A DNA stretch of 64,000 bases from Triplophysa rosa (taxonomy: Eukaryota; Chordata; Actinopteri; Cypriniformes; Nemacheilidae), in contig NC_079904.1 of assembly GCF_024868665.1 (NCBI RefSeq), positions 19,629,264-19,693,263 on the forward strand, given 5' to 3'. The translations under genes were made by a program, and so were the position numbers. Below are positions 33,836 to 43,834 of this stretch, piece after piece (position 1 is the first letter of the stretch; each line of letters begins with the position of its first letter). Below the pieces are notes generated by a model, which made no database searches, was not told where the DNA came from, and worked only from the letters and a program-made list of their open reading frames with translations.

Positions 33836-34915
33836 CTACATGTGGCCATGCAGGACGCGGGCTGACACCGGCTCTATGCGGAGGTTGTAAAACCTCGCGA
33901 AGATGTTGGGTGTAGCCCAACCCGCAGCTCTGCAAATGTCTGCGAGAGAGGCCCCCCGTGGCAGAGCCCAAGAGGAGGCTACACCCCGGGTGGAGTGGGC
34001 CCTCACTCCTATGGGGCACAGGCGATTTAGGGATTGGTAAACTGCTTTGACAGCGTCCACAATCCAGTGGGCCAACCTCTGCTTGGAGACAGCTCTCCCC
34101 TGCTGCTGACCTCCGAAACAGACAAAGAGCTGATCCGAGCTCCTGAAGCTCTGTGTGCGGTCTAAGTAGAGGCGCAGCGCGCGTACTGGACACAACACGG
34201 ACGGGGTTGGGTCTTCCTCCCCAGTGGGGAGCGCCTGTAAGTTCACCACCTGGTCCCGAAAGGGAGCGGTGGGAACCTTGGGCACGCAGCCGGGCCGAGG
34301 TCTCAGGATAACGTGAGAATCCCTGGGTCCAAATTCTAGGCAGTCAGGGGACACGGAGAAAGCCTGTAGATCCCCTACCCTCTTGATGGAAGCGAGCGCA
34401 ATAAGGAGAACCGTCTTCATCGTAAGATGAGGAAGAGAGGCATCCCCTAGGGGCTCAAAGGGGGGCCTGTTGAGACCTGTCAGGGCTACATCCAGGTCCC
34501 AAGAGGGTATGGAGCGCGGACGAGGCGGATTCCGCCTCCTCGCGCCCCTTAGGAATCTAATGACCAGGTCGTGCTGCACTAGAGACTTCCCAGCAACTGA
34601 GTTGTGATGAGCAGCAATGGCGGCTACGTACACTTTCAGTGTGGGGGAGGAGAGGTTAGTCTCGAGTCTCTCTTGTAGGAAGGACAGCACGGACCCGATC
34701 GCACAACTCCGTGGGTCTTCTCCTCGAGAAGCACACCAGGTCGAGAAGAGGCGCCACTTGTAGGCGTACAGTCGCCTAGTGGCAGGTGCCCTAGCCTGAG
34801 AAATGGTAGCTGCCACCGCCGGGGGCAGACCACTCAGGATCTCCTCGTCCCGTCCAGGAGCCAGACATAGAGGTTCCAGAGGTCTGGCCTGGGATGCCAT
34901 AACGTGCCCTTCCAC
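33836..34915 (-). CDS. DIRS tyrosine recombinase, full catalytic tetrad
   Basis: A 359-residue frame from ATG at 34915 to a stop at 33836. Residues about 47-70 (TRRLYAYKWRLFSTWCASRG) begin the core-binding domain. The catalytic domain shows the first arginine in SIKRVGDLQ (about residue 182), the H-x-x-R box in RAHSTRGVASSWA (about 310-320) and the tyrosine in FARFYNL (about 346). All four residues of the R-H-R-Y tetrad are kept. The start overlaps the RNase H frame by 82 bp in another phase, the usual DIRS arrangement; expression probably needs frameshifting or internal initiation. It would integrate circular DIRS cDNA by recombination. Copies A, C and E lack a working version, making this the only potentially active one here. 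RT of the same copy is broken. Confidence 0.9.
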   Translation of the reverse strand: MEGHVMASQARPLEPLCLAPGRDEEILSGLPPAVAATISQARAPATRRLYAYKWRLFSTWCASRGEDPRSCAIGSVLSFLQERLETNLSSPTLKVYVAAIAAHHNSVAGKSLVQHDLVIRFLRGARRRNPPRPRSIPSWDLDVALTGLNRPPFEPLGDASLPHLTMKTVLLIALASIKRVGDLQAFSVSPDCLEFGPRDSHVILRPRPGCVPKVPTAPFRDQVVNLQALPTGEEDPTPSVLCPVRALRLYLDRTQSFRSSDQLFVCFGGQQQGRAVSKQRLAHWIVDAVKAVYQSLNRLCPIGVRAHSTRGVASSWALPRGASLADICRAAGWATPNIFARFYNLRIEPVSARVLHGHM

Positions 34916-36012
34916 TGGGAAAGCAGGTCCTTCGTCAGGGGAATCGGCCAGGGGGGAGCTGTTGTCAAGAGCATTAGCTCAGAGAACCAAGTGCGGTTGG
35001 GCCAGTGTGGCGCAACAAGCAACATTTGCTGCTCCTCTTCCCTGACCTTGCACGGGGTCTGTGCAATGAGGCTCACTGGGGGGAAGGCGTACTTCCGCTT
35101 GTCCCGCGGCCAGCTGTGCGCTAGGGCATCCGTGCCGAGGGGTCCCTCGGTCAGAGAGTACCAAAGCGGGCAATGGGTGGTTTCGAGGGAGGCAAACAGG
35201 TCTACCTGGGCCTGCCCGAACTGCACCCAAATAAGCTGGACTGAGAGGGGGTGGAGTTGCCACTCTCCGCGAGGCGTAGACTGACGAGAGAGCGCGTCGG
35301 CTGTCTGGTTCAGGTCGCCTGGGATATACGTGGCACGCAGGGAGCGGGTCACCTGCTGACTCCACCAGAGGTGGCGTCGGACGAGTCGTGTTAACTGCAG
35401 TGAGCGAACGCCACCCTGACGATTGATATACGCTACTGCAGTAGTGCTGTCCGACCGGACCAGCACGTGCTTGCCCTGCACGAGAGGCTGCAGCCTCTTC
35501 AGTGTGAGTAGCACGGCCCACAACTCTAGGCAATTGATATGCCAGCGCAGGCGGGGGCCCGTCCAAAGCCCCAACACTGCGTGCCCGTTGCACACTGCAC
35601 CCCAACCCTGCAGGGAGGCGTCCATATTCACCACGACATGCCTCGTAACCTGCCCTAGGGGTACCCCTGCCCGAAGGAAGGTCATGGAAAACCACGGGGT
35701 TAGGGTGCGGCGGCAGCGAGGCGTAATCACCATCTGCCTGCTGCCGGTGTGCCACGCTCTCCAGGGAACTCGACTCTGGAGCCAGTGTTGGAGCGGCCTC
35801 ATGTGCATCAACCCAAGGGGTATCCAGGTAGATCCAGGCAGTTCAACACCGACTGGGCACGTGCTGCGGACAGTCGCGCTGTCATGGTGACAGAGTTGAG
35901 TTCCATACCAAGATAGAGGATGCTCTGCACGGGGGAGAGCTTGCTCTTCTCTCGGTTGACCTGTAGCCCCAGTCGATCTAGGTGCCGGAGCACCAGGTCC
36001 CTGTGTGTACAC
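34834..36012 (-). CDS. DIRS RNase H with connection and C-terminal region
   Basis: A 392-residue open frame. The first ~60 residues are RT-end sequence read out of phase. From about residue 70 (LMHMRPLQHWLQSRVPWRAW) it is genuine connection sequence. RNase H follows with the catalytic residues in HVVVNMDASLQG (Asp), INCLELWAVLL (Glu), LVRSDSTTAV (Asp) and ADALSR (Asp). A C-terminal segment (VDLFASLETTHCPLW, PPVSLIAQTPCKV, LLVAPHWPNRTWF) links to the recombinase. RNase H degrades RNA in the DIRS RNA-DNA hybrid. The domain itself looks intact. Confidence 0.85.
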   Translation of the reverse strand: MYTQGPGAPAPRSTGATGQPREEQALPRAEHPLSWYGTQLCHHDSATVRSTCPVGVELPGSTWIPLGLMHMRPLQHWLQSRVPWRAWHTGSRQMVITPRCRRTLTPWFSMTFLRAGVPLGQVTRHVVVNMDASLQGWGAVCNGHAVLGLWTGPRLRWHINCLELWAVLLTLKRLQPLVQGKHVLVRSDSTTAVAYINRQGGVRSLQLTRLVRRHLWWSQQVTRSLRATYIPGDLNQTADALSRQSTPRGEWQLHPLSVQLIWVQFGQAQVDLFASLETTHCPLWYSLTEGPLGTDALAHSWPRDKRKYAFPPVSLIAQTPCKVREEEQQMLLVAPHWPNRTWFSELMLLTTAPPWPIPLTKDLLSQWKGTLWHPRPDLWNLYVWLLDGTRRS

Positions 36013-36620
36013 AACAGATCTCGCGAGTGAGCCAAGATAAGCCAGTCATCGAGATAGTTGAGTACCTCTCACACCTCTCTCTTCGTAAAGACTCGTGGAG
36101 ACAGAGACAGACCGAAGGGGAGGACTCTGTACTGATATGCCCGACCCTCGAAAGCGAACCGTAGGAACGGGCGATGACGAGGGAGAATCGAGACATGAAA
36201 GTAAGCGTCCTTCAGGTCGATTGCCATGAACCAATCCTGACATCTGACAGATGCCAGGATGCGCTTCTGCGTGAGCATCCTGAACGGCAGCTTGTGCAGG
36301 TGTCTGTACAGGGTACGCAGATCTAGGATGTGGCGCACCCCCCCCCCCGCCTTTTTTGGGGACGATGAAGTAAGGGCTGTAAAACCCCTTGGACATCTCG
36401 GCTAAGGGGACGACCTCGCCCCGTAGTACGGGAGCATCCCGGCCTCTGACCGAGGTGGCGAGGATGCCCCGAAACTTGGGCGGGTTTCTGGCGAACTGGA
36501 TCGCGTAGCCGAGACGGATCGTTCTCCTCAGCCACCGTGACGGTGTGGGAAGCTCGAGCCAAGCTCCCAGGGACCGTGACAGGGGGACTAAGGGAACGAT
36601 CTGCTTCATCGACCCCCCGG
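36013..36620 (-). pseudogene. DIRS reverse transcriptase, copy D, frameshifted
   Basis: Blocks on the minus strand: SKGFYSPYFIVPKKGGG (about 36350-36400), then a frame change at an 11-C run (36338-36348), LDLRTL and MLTQKRILASVRCQDWFMAI with DLKDAYFHVS (36190-36290), and YQYRVLPFGLSLSPRVFTK (36085-36140). A deletion of about 36 bp after VFTK removes part of the palm and shifts frame. The active site reads NYLDDWL at 36036-36056, so both aspartates are present. NREKSKLSPVQSILYLGMEL follows in a third frame. It is not functional without repair of all these breaks. Confidence 0.88.
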
Positions 36621-37350
36621 GGGGTGGTTCGATGGCTGGCAGTGCGGGTCTCTCACCGGGGAGCCCCCGGGAAGAAGACTGGCTCTGCTGGTTTGCCTGC
36701 CTGGCGATGCAGGTCCCCGCACCGTCGATTTGAGAGTGCTGAGGGCTGCAAAATACATTCGATTTTGCGCCTCGCCAAGATGCAACGTCGAGTGGCCGAA
36801 CACCGTCTGACAGAGGGTGAGAGCGGTTGTGAAGAACACCCAGGGAGATTCCTCCTTCCTCCTGAGCTCGTCCACCCTTGGGGGGGAGCTGCAGAGAGTC
36901 GTCGGGATCGGATGCCAGCAATTCGCTCTCCGATGCTGCGATGGACATCTCATCATCATCCGACTGCGTGAAGGAGGACACTGACGGTGTGGCACCGCCA
37001 GCTAGGGAACGATGAGGCGAGCGAGACGGAGTGCGAGCAGTCCGCGAGCACTTGGCTGACGGATTAGCGCTCGCAGAAACCCCCATATCACCCTCGCCAC
37101 TCGCCTTGGCGAACGGAATGGCCTTAGCCATCCTCGTCACAGCCCGGGAAGCATGCGAGGTGGTGGCTGGTTCTCGGGAGAAGACAGCCACCCGTGACCG
37201 CAACGTCTCTATGACCATCTGCCCGCAGTGCGGGCAAGATGAGTCCAAGAAGGTTGCCTCAGCGTGTTGGACCCCCAAACACCTGACACAGACATCGTGC
37301 TTGTCCCCTCCCTCGATGAGGACACCGCACCCACGAGAACAGCGGGACAT
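36340..37350 (-). pseudogene. DIRS gag with internal deletion, fused in frame to RT start, copy D
   Basis: The open frame runs 37350-36046 (434 residues), but past the 11-C run it is out of phase with RT, so only 37350-36349 is genuine. It starts MSRCSRGCGVLIEGGDKHDV with a cysteine/histidine zinc-ribbon-like pattern (C..C, H-x-x-C-x-x-C, then CPHCG near residue 40). The acidic segment DDDEMSIAASESELL follows near residue 135. Compared with copies A and C, the GAARGYVDVPQ-type helical region is missing: the frame passes straight from GRAQEE to the region before RT. It would be the RNA-coating protein. Confidence 0.8.
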
Positions 37351-37674
37351 GCCGCGCTGGAGAAATTAGCTCTTTTAGAATGTGTTCAGCTCGAACACCT
37401 CTGGAACCGCTGAGACGCCCAGGGGAAGTCGCTGCAGGAAGGGACAGTCCGCTGCACCACGTCGTACAACCGGCAATGTACAATTTGCTGAGTAGCAAGA
37501 GTTGGGCTTCATAAGCGAAGGCTCCGAAGAACAAAAGGTGAATGAATGATGCATGATGAATTTCATTTGCCAATTTTCATTGGCCTTTTCTAAGTAGTCG
37601 GAAGCGATTGGTTCTCAGGGACGAACCCCATCTGTCGGTTCGACACAACGTCGAGAGACCGACAGAAAGGGAAC
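37351..37674 (-). promoter_or_regulatory. DIRS 5' leader and terminal repeat, copy D
   Basis: The minus strand reads GTTCCCTTTCTGTCGGTCTC, then GAGAACCAATCGCTTCC, AATGAAAATTGGCAAATGAA and TTCATTCACCTTTTGTTCTT before gag. The GGGTATAAAAGG box found at this position in copies C and E is deleted here (the sequence passes directly from AATTTCATCAT to GCATCATTC), so promoter function is doubtful. Confidence 0.6.
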
Positions 37675-38573
37675 CAGAGGTAACATCCAATCTTTTAAAT
37701 GAAGAACTTTCTAAAAGCCGAAACCAGAGCACATCTATCTCGGTAGCTCTATATGCTTTTTAAACATTTAAAACCCCATTTACAGCGTTTCACAAGACAC
37801 GTTGTCTGCATAAGTTGCCTATTTTTCCTGCACGCAATAGTCATTTTTAGTTTATTCGTACGTTTGTTAGAACTTTAAATCTAGATTTTTTACACGTAAA
37901 AGATATTCTTTAATGCAATTACATTTTACCAACCACGTGTAATGCACAATCCAGCACACAATCTGTCAGATCTTTCTGGAAAAACATAAAAAGCATTTTA
38001 CACATACAGGAAAATACGGTGGTACTTAAAAAACTTGCAGAGTGGCCTTCTCTTGCTATTATTTTTAGTACGTTCAGTTGGTTTCTGTCAGAAAAGGTTT
38101 ATGTCAGTTTCTGTCACAACACATGTTGTGAGTGAAAAGCATTCACCATAAGAAAAGGATGACAATTATATAAAACATGCCCAGTTGATTCAATTTATAC
38201 TTTGTTCGTGTAAAGTTTAGATCTGAAGCAAACCGTTAAAAAAACATTGAACCATTTTGTTTAACACTTACAAATATATGCCCTTAAAACAATGTGAAAC
38301 TGAAACTATCTGTTTAGACTTCTTTGCTATCAGATGTACGACACGAAATAATGGCGATGAAGAGGGTTGAAACGAAAAAGAAACAGTTACTATAGTCTCA
38401 GTCTGATGCAGTGTCATGAGTTAAGCTGTGAAAAGTGGATGAGGGGGTGTTTGAGTCCCCCAAAAATTCTTCGACCTATTACCATAAACACATCCTTAGC
38501 TACAACTCTTTTAACATAAGCTACATTTAAAACCCCACTGTTGTGACTCGGTCTTTACTCAACAGGATGCTAA
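37675..38573. other. No gene recognised
   Basis: AT-rich flank between DIRS copy D and the right 30-bp inverted repeat. Only short random frames. Confidence 0.5.
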
Positions 38574-38639
38574 GAAGTTATTTGACTATTCTACATTTTT
38601 TAACTTTAACTTTGACAGGGGGTCATAAATCAATCAAAT

Positions 38640-39480
38640 TTTTGACACAGGGTATATGATTATACTAATGACACTGATGTCCGTCTGAGTGAACAACAGA
38701 TTTCAGAATGGCTGTCGGGCGAGGACGCTTACACATTGCATAGAACGGCTCCCATAAAATACAAACGGAATAGAGTCGAAGTGTACGGTATGGATACTCA
38801 GTTCCTGGCGGATCTTGTCGACATGTCCGCCTATTCCATGGAAAACGATAATCATACATTTTTGCTGACTGTATTAAATAAGTACACATGGACGTGCGTG
38901 CTAAAGAATAAGAGCGGGCCCGAGGTTACTAAAGCCTTTGAATCTATACTCGACAAGGGACGCGTACCGCGCAAATTGCAGACGGACCGGGGAATGGAAT
39001 TCTTTAACAAACATTTTCAAGATTTGATATAAAAAGCACAACATTTATCATTTTGCTACAGCTACCGATTTGAAATCGAGCGTCGTTGAGCGTTTTAACA
39101 GAAAGTTAAAAAGTCGGACGTGGAGATTTTTAACGGCCACTAATTTGCGGCGATACATAGATTTTTTTACAAGACATCACGCAAGGTTACAACAGCAGTT
39201 TTAGAATGCGACCGATCGACGTGTGCATAGAAAATGAGGCTTTGGTGTATCAAAACTTGTACGGAGGTACAAAGAACGATGAGCGCTCATTTAAATTTAA
39301 AGTTGGAGACGTTGTAAGGATTTCTAAAGTGAGAGAGGTGTTCGCCAGAGGTTATGAGCAGAACTACACAGAATAATTTTTCACCGTAGCGATCTGCATA
39401 CAATAACAACCGCCGGTCTACAGACTGTCCGATTGGGGTAAGTACTATATATTCCACTTGGATTGCTGGCGATACTGAGA
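38640..39480 (+). pseudogene. Polinton/Maverick-type retroviral-like integrase, frameshifted
   Basis: The readable frame (38736-39032, with upstream in-phase residues from about 38670: LSEQQISEWLSGEDAYTLHR) leads into the DDE domain. The first Asp is in FLADLVDMSAYS and the second in LQTDRGMEFFN. A stop/frame slip at 39032 follows, then the third acidic residue lies in SSVVERFNRKLKS (about 39078-39117). A C-terminal part continues in other frames with SFRMRPIDVCIENEALVYQN and KVGDVVRISKVREVFARGYE, ending near YYIFHLDCW (39475). This order and the C-terminal GDVVRISK and DWGKYY segments fit the c-integrase of Polintons. The enzyme inserts the element DNA. At least three frame breaks make it inactive. 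Other Polinton genes were not found nearby. Confidence 0.82.
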
Positions 39481-39489
39481 ACAACAGGT

Positions 39490-39645
39490 TTAAAATCCTT
39501 TACCACTCGGGAGACCGGATGAAGACTGAGTGCTGGTGAATGGCTTTATTGTGCTGGGTGCGGCGATTAGTGATCGGGAACAGGTGTGCTGGTCAGAATT
39601 CGGGTGATTGTGAACGTGGGGTGGAGCCTGGTGTGGCCGTGACAA
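39490..39645 (-). repeat. Possible LTR-like or dispersed repeat fragment
   Basis: The minus strand starts TGTCACGGCCACACCAGGCT (39644 downwards) and holds CACAATAAAGCCATTCACCA with a polyadenylation-type AATAAA. It ends near GGTAAAGGATTT. It may be a short solo LTR; no target duplication is visible. Confidence 0.35.
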
Positions 39646-39649
39646 CTGT

Positions 39650-39915
39650 AGCACATTTCTATGCCTATGACATTTTAAAAAGTAAATGAATATCAATAAT
39701 TATTTGTCAACCCCAATGCATTCCTTTTTTGTTAGTGAGCCCCTTTCATAACATCCTTAAGACTTATAAAGGCAACCTGGGTGTAGTGGCATTAAGTAAG
39801 TGTTTTTTTGTTTTGGTTATTTGTTTTCACATATTGGTATTCAACTTTTTGATTGGCTTGTTAAATAAACAAAAAAGAAGGCAACATTTTTGCTAGGGCA
39901 TTGCTCCATTGCTCC
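39650..39915. other. No gene recognised
   Basis: About 270 bp of AT-rich sequence between repeat fragments, no coding signal. Confidence 0.4.
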
Positions 39916-39980
39916 ACATGCAAACTCCACACAGAAAGGCTTTCAGTCCCAGACGGGGCTCGAACCAGGGTCCATGTGCA
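39916..39980 (-). repeat. SINE fragment with tRNA-type B box
   Basis: The minus strand contains GGTTCGAGCC (39957-39966), a near-consensus RNA polymerase III B box, followed by CTTTCTGTGTGGAGTTTGCA, as in DANA-type zebrafish SINEs. Only a short part remains. Confidence 0.6.
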
Positions 39981-40350
39981 GAAGATCTCCCATTTCTTAA
40001 GTTATTGCTATTGGAAGCTGGTATACTGAGATATCTTTGTGCATTGTTCAGCAATGTTTTCAAGGTTCAGTGGATTCATTAACATAATTATTGGGCTTTT
40101 CATCAGACGCACTCAAGAAACCTTTTTTCAAATTTAATCACAATAAATAACAGTGTATTATTGAAGACTGTTTTCAGGTGATGTGGTGTGTGACTATTAT
40201 GTACTAGAAAATTAATGACTTCAGCCATAAACGTGAAAAAAAAAATACATACAGTAAATAGGCTACAACTAGACATAATAATAATCTTGGCTAAAGGTAA
40301 TGGTCATGTTTTTCCTATATTTCTATACCTTTTCTTTTGCCTTTACTTTC

Positions 40351-40906
40351 TGTACTGCAGGAAACGTTTTCCTCGTCGAAGCAGAGACCAGGAGACGTTG
40401 GGATATCTTTCATACAGAAGTTCTCTTTATTGAGGACTTGCTGTGTGTCGCTGTAGTCATCCAAGTCTGACTTTTATTTCAGCACAGTAGAGTTTTATAC
40501 CTTTCAAGGGGGCGGGATACATAGAGGTGGAGATGATTTACACAAAGCATGCAAATGCAATACAGGAATCAGCCCGTTACCGGAATTGTCCCAGCCAAGG
40601 TCTCATCAGCATAACAGTGTCATTCAAATGCATAGGTGCTAATTCAATCAGCCTGACAGTATTGCCCATACCTTCACATTATCATAGAGACAAAGGCTTA
40701 GCTGTGCCTTGAGCTTAGCATTCACCTTTAACTTGGGACCCTGCCCAATGGTCAGGAAGTGCATAAAGACAAAAGGGTAATGTCTCAGACACCTGGGCTG
40801 CCTGACTTGATCTTCTTAGAATGTCACCATCTTTACTTCAAAATTTGAAACATAATTTACAGAACTTTAACCTAGATATAACATTGTATAAATTTGTAAT
40901 CCCACA
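40351..40906 (-). repeat. ERV 3' LTR
   Basis: The minus strand starts TGTGGGATTACAAATTTATA directly after a purine tract and ends CTGCAGTACA, so it has TG...CA ends (556 bp). An AATAAA signal lies at 40426-40431 (minus strand), with a GA-rich region upstream. No second LTR exists in the window for comparison. Confidence 0.7.
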
Positions 40907-40920
40907 GTTCCCCCTTTGAG
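40907..40920 (-). promoter_or_regulatory. Polypurine tract of the ERV
   Basis: CTCAAAGGGGGAAC on the minus strand, immediately before the TG of the 3' LTR, is the expected primer site for plus-strand DNA synthesis. Confidence 0.75.
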
Positions 40921-40988
40921 AGTTCTAATAACTCTCACAAAATACAAATTTAGACACTTTAAAAGTTAATTCTTGTAACCTGTGATCG

Positions 40989-42277
40989 TTACAGGCACAT
41001 AGCACTTGTTCTGTGTGGATTGTCTGTAGTGACGAACGGCATGTTCACACAGAAACATGAAATAAAGTTCTCATGGATAATAGTCTTTTCTGGTTGGAAA
41101 CTGACGTTTCCTTGTGATGGGCGTGAGTCATGTGTTGAATACTGAAGTTGAAACACTTGATACTGTGGACGCATAGATAGTACACCAGTAGGAAAAAACA
41201 ACAGCAGAATTGCCATTTCCTTGATCCACAGCCAGGGTTTACCTAACAGGTTTCCGAAACCATGAAGAACTATCTTCAGTCATCTGGTCTAATTTTGCTG
41301 AAAGATCAAGAATGTCTTGTTGGATTTTGTTCAAGTCCTCTGTAGGATCCATTAACCCGGTGCAGCACTCAGGGCCGATAATGGTGCAGGCTCCCCCTTG
41401 CGTTGCAAGAATGTAATCCAAGGCCACTCTGTTCTGTAAGATCATTATCTTGTGCGAAGCGAGAGTATCCGAGATGTTACCTAGGGCCAAAGCCGTATCA
41501 TTGGCCAGTTTCTGTACAGAATTCGATAAGCTTCTGACTTGATCAAGGGCCTGTATGACACCATAAAATGGGATTAATGCTCCAAGAGTTCTTGACCACC
41601 ATGTTTGTGCACACGTGAGTCCTGGAATGCAGCCATCTTCTTTGTTTGCGATAAGAGCTGAGATATGTAGATAAGGAGAGCTTGGGGTGGAGTGTGTATT
41701 TTCTATGATAGCCGGTAGAACATAAACCAGGGTGCACCTGCCATTGAATTGGCTGGGTAAGATGTTGTAGAAAGAAGTTCCACATAACCAAAAGGTGCCA
41801 GTAGGTGGAGGAATCATACACCACTGATTTATTGCGAAGAGTTTCATGAGAGATGGTGTCCTGTGGAGACACCCTGCTAAGTCCTTTTTTTCTCTCCCTG
41901 CTGATGGAGTAGTGTCCACATGGGATTTGTTCTCCTTTCGACAACAAGGCTGCAATGTTCACGAGGAATTTCACCCAATGGAATAGAGGCCGGGGCATAA
42001 TTTTCCATGCACCAAGGAAAAGTCACTGGCAAGAGTAGATCTGTCATGATGGGAGTAGCTGAAGTTAGGTTGCAGTATGGTAATCCAGGAATGCAACACG
42101 GAGAACTGGAGGAATTGTGATGTTGTGACATGTACTCTTGTTGTATATTCCATTGGTATGACACGTGTCACAGTTGGAGATGGGGTGTGCCACCCATGGG
42201 ATCCCTGCTCCTACTGAAGGTGGGTGTGGCATGCAAACGTTCTTTCCAACAAATAAGGCGTTTCTTGACATATTCAT
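40989..42277 (-). pseudogene. ERV envelope remnant, surface and transmembrane parts, broken
   Basis: Several minus-strand frames are needed. The surface region (42277-41877) is cysteine-rich. The transmembrane part lies in the 238-codon frame 41955-41239 and shows the gamma-type heptad region LQNRVALDYILATQGGACT, the immunosuppressive-like segment, and a CX6CC motif just after it. A hydrophobic membrane segment (ILLLFFPTGVL) is in another frame (41216-40989). At least two frameshifts interrupt the gene, and no complete envelope is encoded. Confidence 0.85.
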
Positions 42278-42779
42278 CAGCTCTAAGAATATGTTATTTC
42301 TGTAGTCTACACGTTATGCAATGTCTGTAATGATTACTAGTATGGCAATCTTGATCATGTTGATGGATGACTGAAGTTCTCGTATGTGATTCTCTGCATT
42401 GTGTATTATTATTATTTTTTTATTTTTTTTCGTGACAGTTGGCTCTGCAGTGGGTCTAGTTGTCTTTTAGAGGTTGTGGCTTCATAAGCAGGCGAGGAGG
42501 TCGGCGTGTATGGCCATCAAGTGGTATCTGCACAGAGTAAGAGAGAAAACAAAAGAAGACAGGGCAGTATCTGTGGTAAAAGACTGCAAATACTAGGGTT
42601 TTATCCTTTGTTCGATGTGAGTCTGTTATTGTTGTTCCTTCTTTCCCTATTTCTTAATTCCTGTGACACCTAAAGAACAGTGAGGTAAGGATGGACTAGT
42701 GGATGGGGATGGCCTATGAGGGAGTCTTCACCGCAGGGTTGGCCCCCGAAGCCTGTTGCATTCGGTTCTTCCCTGGGCT

Positions 42780-43834
42780 CCTCACAGGATCCTATCCTAT
42801 CCCTGTAGGTGGGGGAACAACTTTACAGTGTGACACATTTTTCCAGGTTTTCCTTCCCTGACACAACACTGCAGCTGCTGTAATCAACATCACTTGATGT
42901 GGTCCATGCCACTTAGGTTCTAACGGCTTGTTTCTAAAAGACTTTATCATGACCTATTGACCTGGGATGATTGTGTGTCCACCTTCTGGTGGAGTCTGCC
43001 AACATGACTCAACTCTCTCTCTGGCACTCTGTACTGCCTTTGTGAGGTTTTCACAGTAAGTGATCAGGGCATCTGAGGCAATGTGTACATCAGCATTTCT
43101 AAGATCAGTCACATCTGGCATCTGCATCGGGCATCCAGTAATAATCTTTATGAGGGCTCAGTCCTACTGATCTGTTAGGTGATGCTCTCATACTACACAG
43201 TACCGCTGGCAGCGCTTCGACCCATGGTACTCCTTCCTGATGCATTTTGCTTAGCCTGGTTTTGATCTGTTTGCTCGTTCAACCTGTCTTGATGCTTGTG
43301 GCATGTATGGGCAGTGAAGATTCCATTTAATCTTTAACATTTTAGACACTTCCTTGACTACCTGTCCTGTGAAGTGTGTACCTTGATCTGAGTCAATGAA
43401 ATCTGGTAAACCCCACCTGGGAATGAAATCATTCACAAGACATTTAGCAGTATTTGCAGCTGTAGCACGCCGGGTCCTGTTGGATAAGCTTCTATCCATC
43501 TCGAGAACTTGTCTATTAATACCAAAACATCAGTTTTTTCCTCACACTGAGGCAATGATATGTAATCAACTTGCAGGTAACAAAATGGTCCAGGCGGAGC
43601 TTGGGTATGTGTTGCTGCAGTAGTTGCTGCTGGCACATCATTATTTTTCTGACATGTAACACATCTCTTGACTATTTCGGTGGCTACCTTTCCGAATTTT
43701 GGATTCCACCATTGATTAGAGAACCTGTGATTCATCGTTGCTGGACCACTGTGACCCAAATTGTGTATTTGTTGAGCCAAATATGGCAGCAGCCGGATGA
43801 ATCCACTGTGGCTCCTTTGTCTAACCATGTCCAT
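42780..43834 (-). pseudogene. ERV integrase, frameshifted
   Basis: The HHCC zinc region is visible as LGHSGPATMNHRF and CVTCQKNND (about 43650-43760). The core shows YLQVDYISLPQ (first Asp, about 43560) and FIDSDQGTHFTG (second Asp, about 43370-43410). The third acidic block CPYMPQASRQVERAN follows at 43260-43310 and keeps its Glu. A C-terminal WHGPHQVMLITAAAV block (about 42880-42930) follows after further breaks. The enzyme would insert viral DNA. Frame slips near 43430-43500 and 43250 inactivate it. Confidence 0.88.

Larger units (their letters stand above)
32780..37674 (-). mobile_element. DIRS-type retrotransposon, best-preserved copy D
   Basis: The minus strand runs from the 5' terminal repeat (GTTCCCTTTCTGTCGG, ending at 37674) through gag, RT, RNase H and recombinase to the 3' internal complementary region and 3' terminal repeat at 32780-33145. 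The span is 4.9 kb. Two long frames are open: RNase H (392 residues) and recombinase (359 residues), which overlap as is usual in DIRS. Gag has an internal deletion and RT has frame breaks. No target duplication is expected for DIRS. It lies inside the TTAA-flanked element. Confidence 0.92.
29617..38599. mobile_element. Candidate TTAA-targeting DNA element (piggyBac- or Kolobok-like ends)
   Basis: Two perfectly complementary 30-bp segments lie at 29613-29642 and 38574-38603. Both end outwards in TTAA, leaving 26-bp terminal repeats starting AAAATGTAGAATAGTCAAAT next to a TTAA duplication. The span is 8.98 kb, or about 4.1 kb once the DIRS at 32780-37674 is removed. No transposase is readable inside. 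TTAA duplications are characteristic of piggyBac and Kolobok elements. The pairing could also be a chance rearrangement. Confidence 0.45.

Noticed and set aside
34803..35890. Plus-strand frames opposite DIRS copy D, for example the 155-residue one at 35423
   Set aside because: They are antisense to well-supported RNase H/RT on the minus strand; no independent domain.
36046..37350. A complete 434-residue gag protein
   Set aside because: Past the 11-C run the frame is out of phase with RT, so the C-terminal part is an artefact; the real gag part has an internal deletion.
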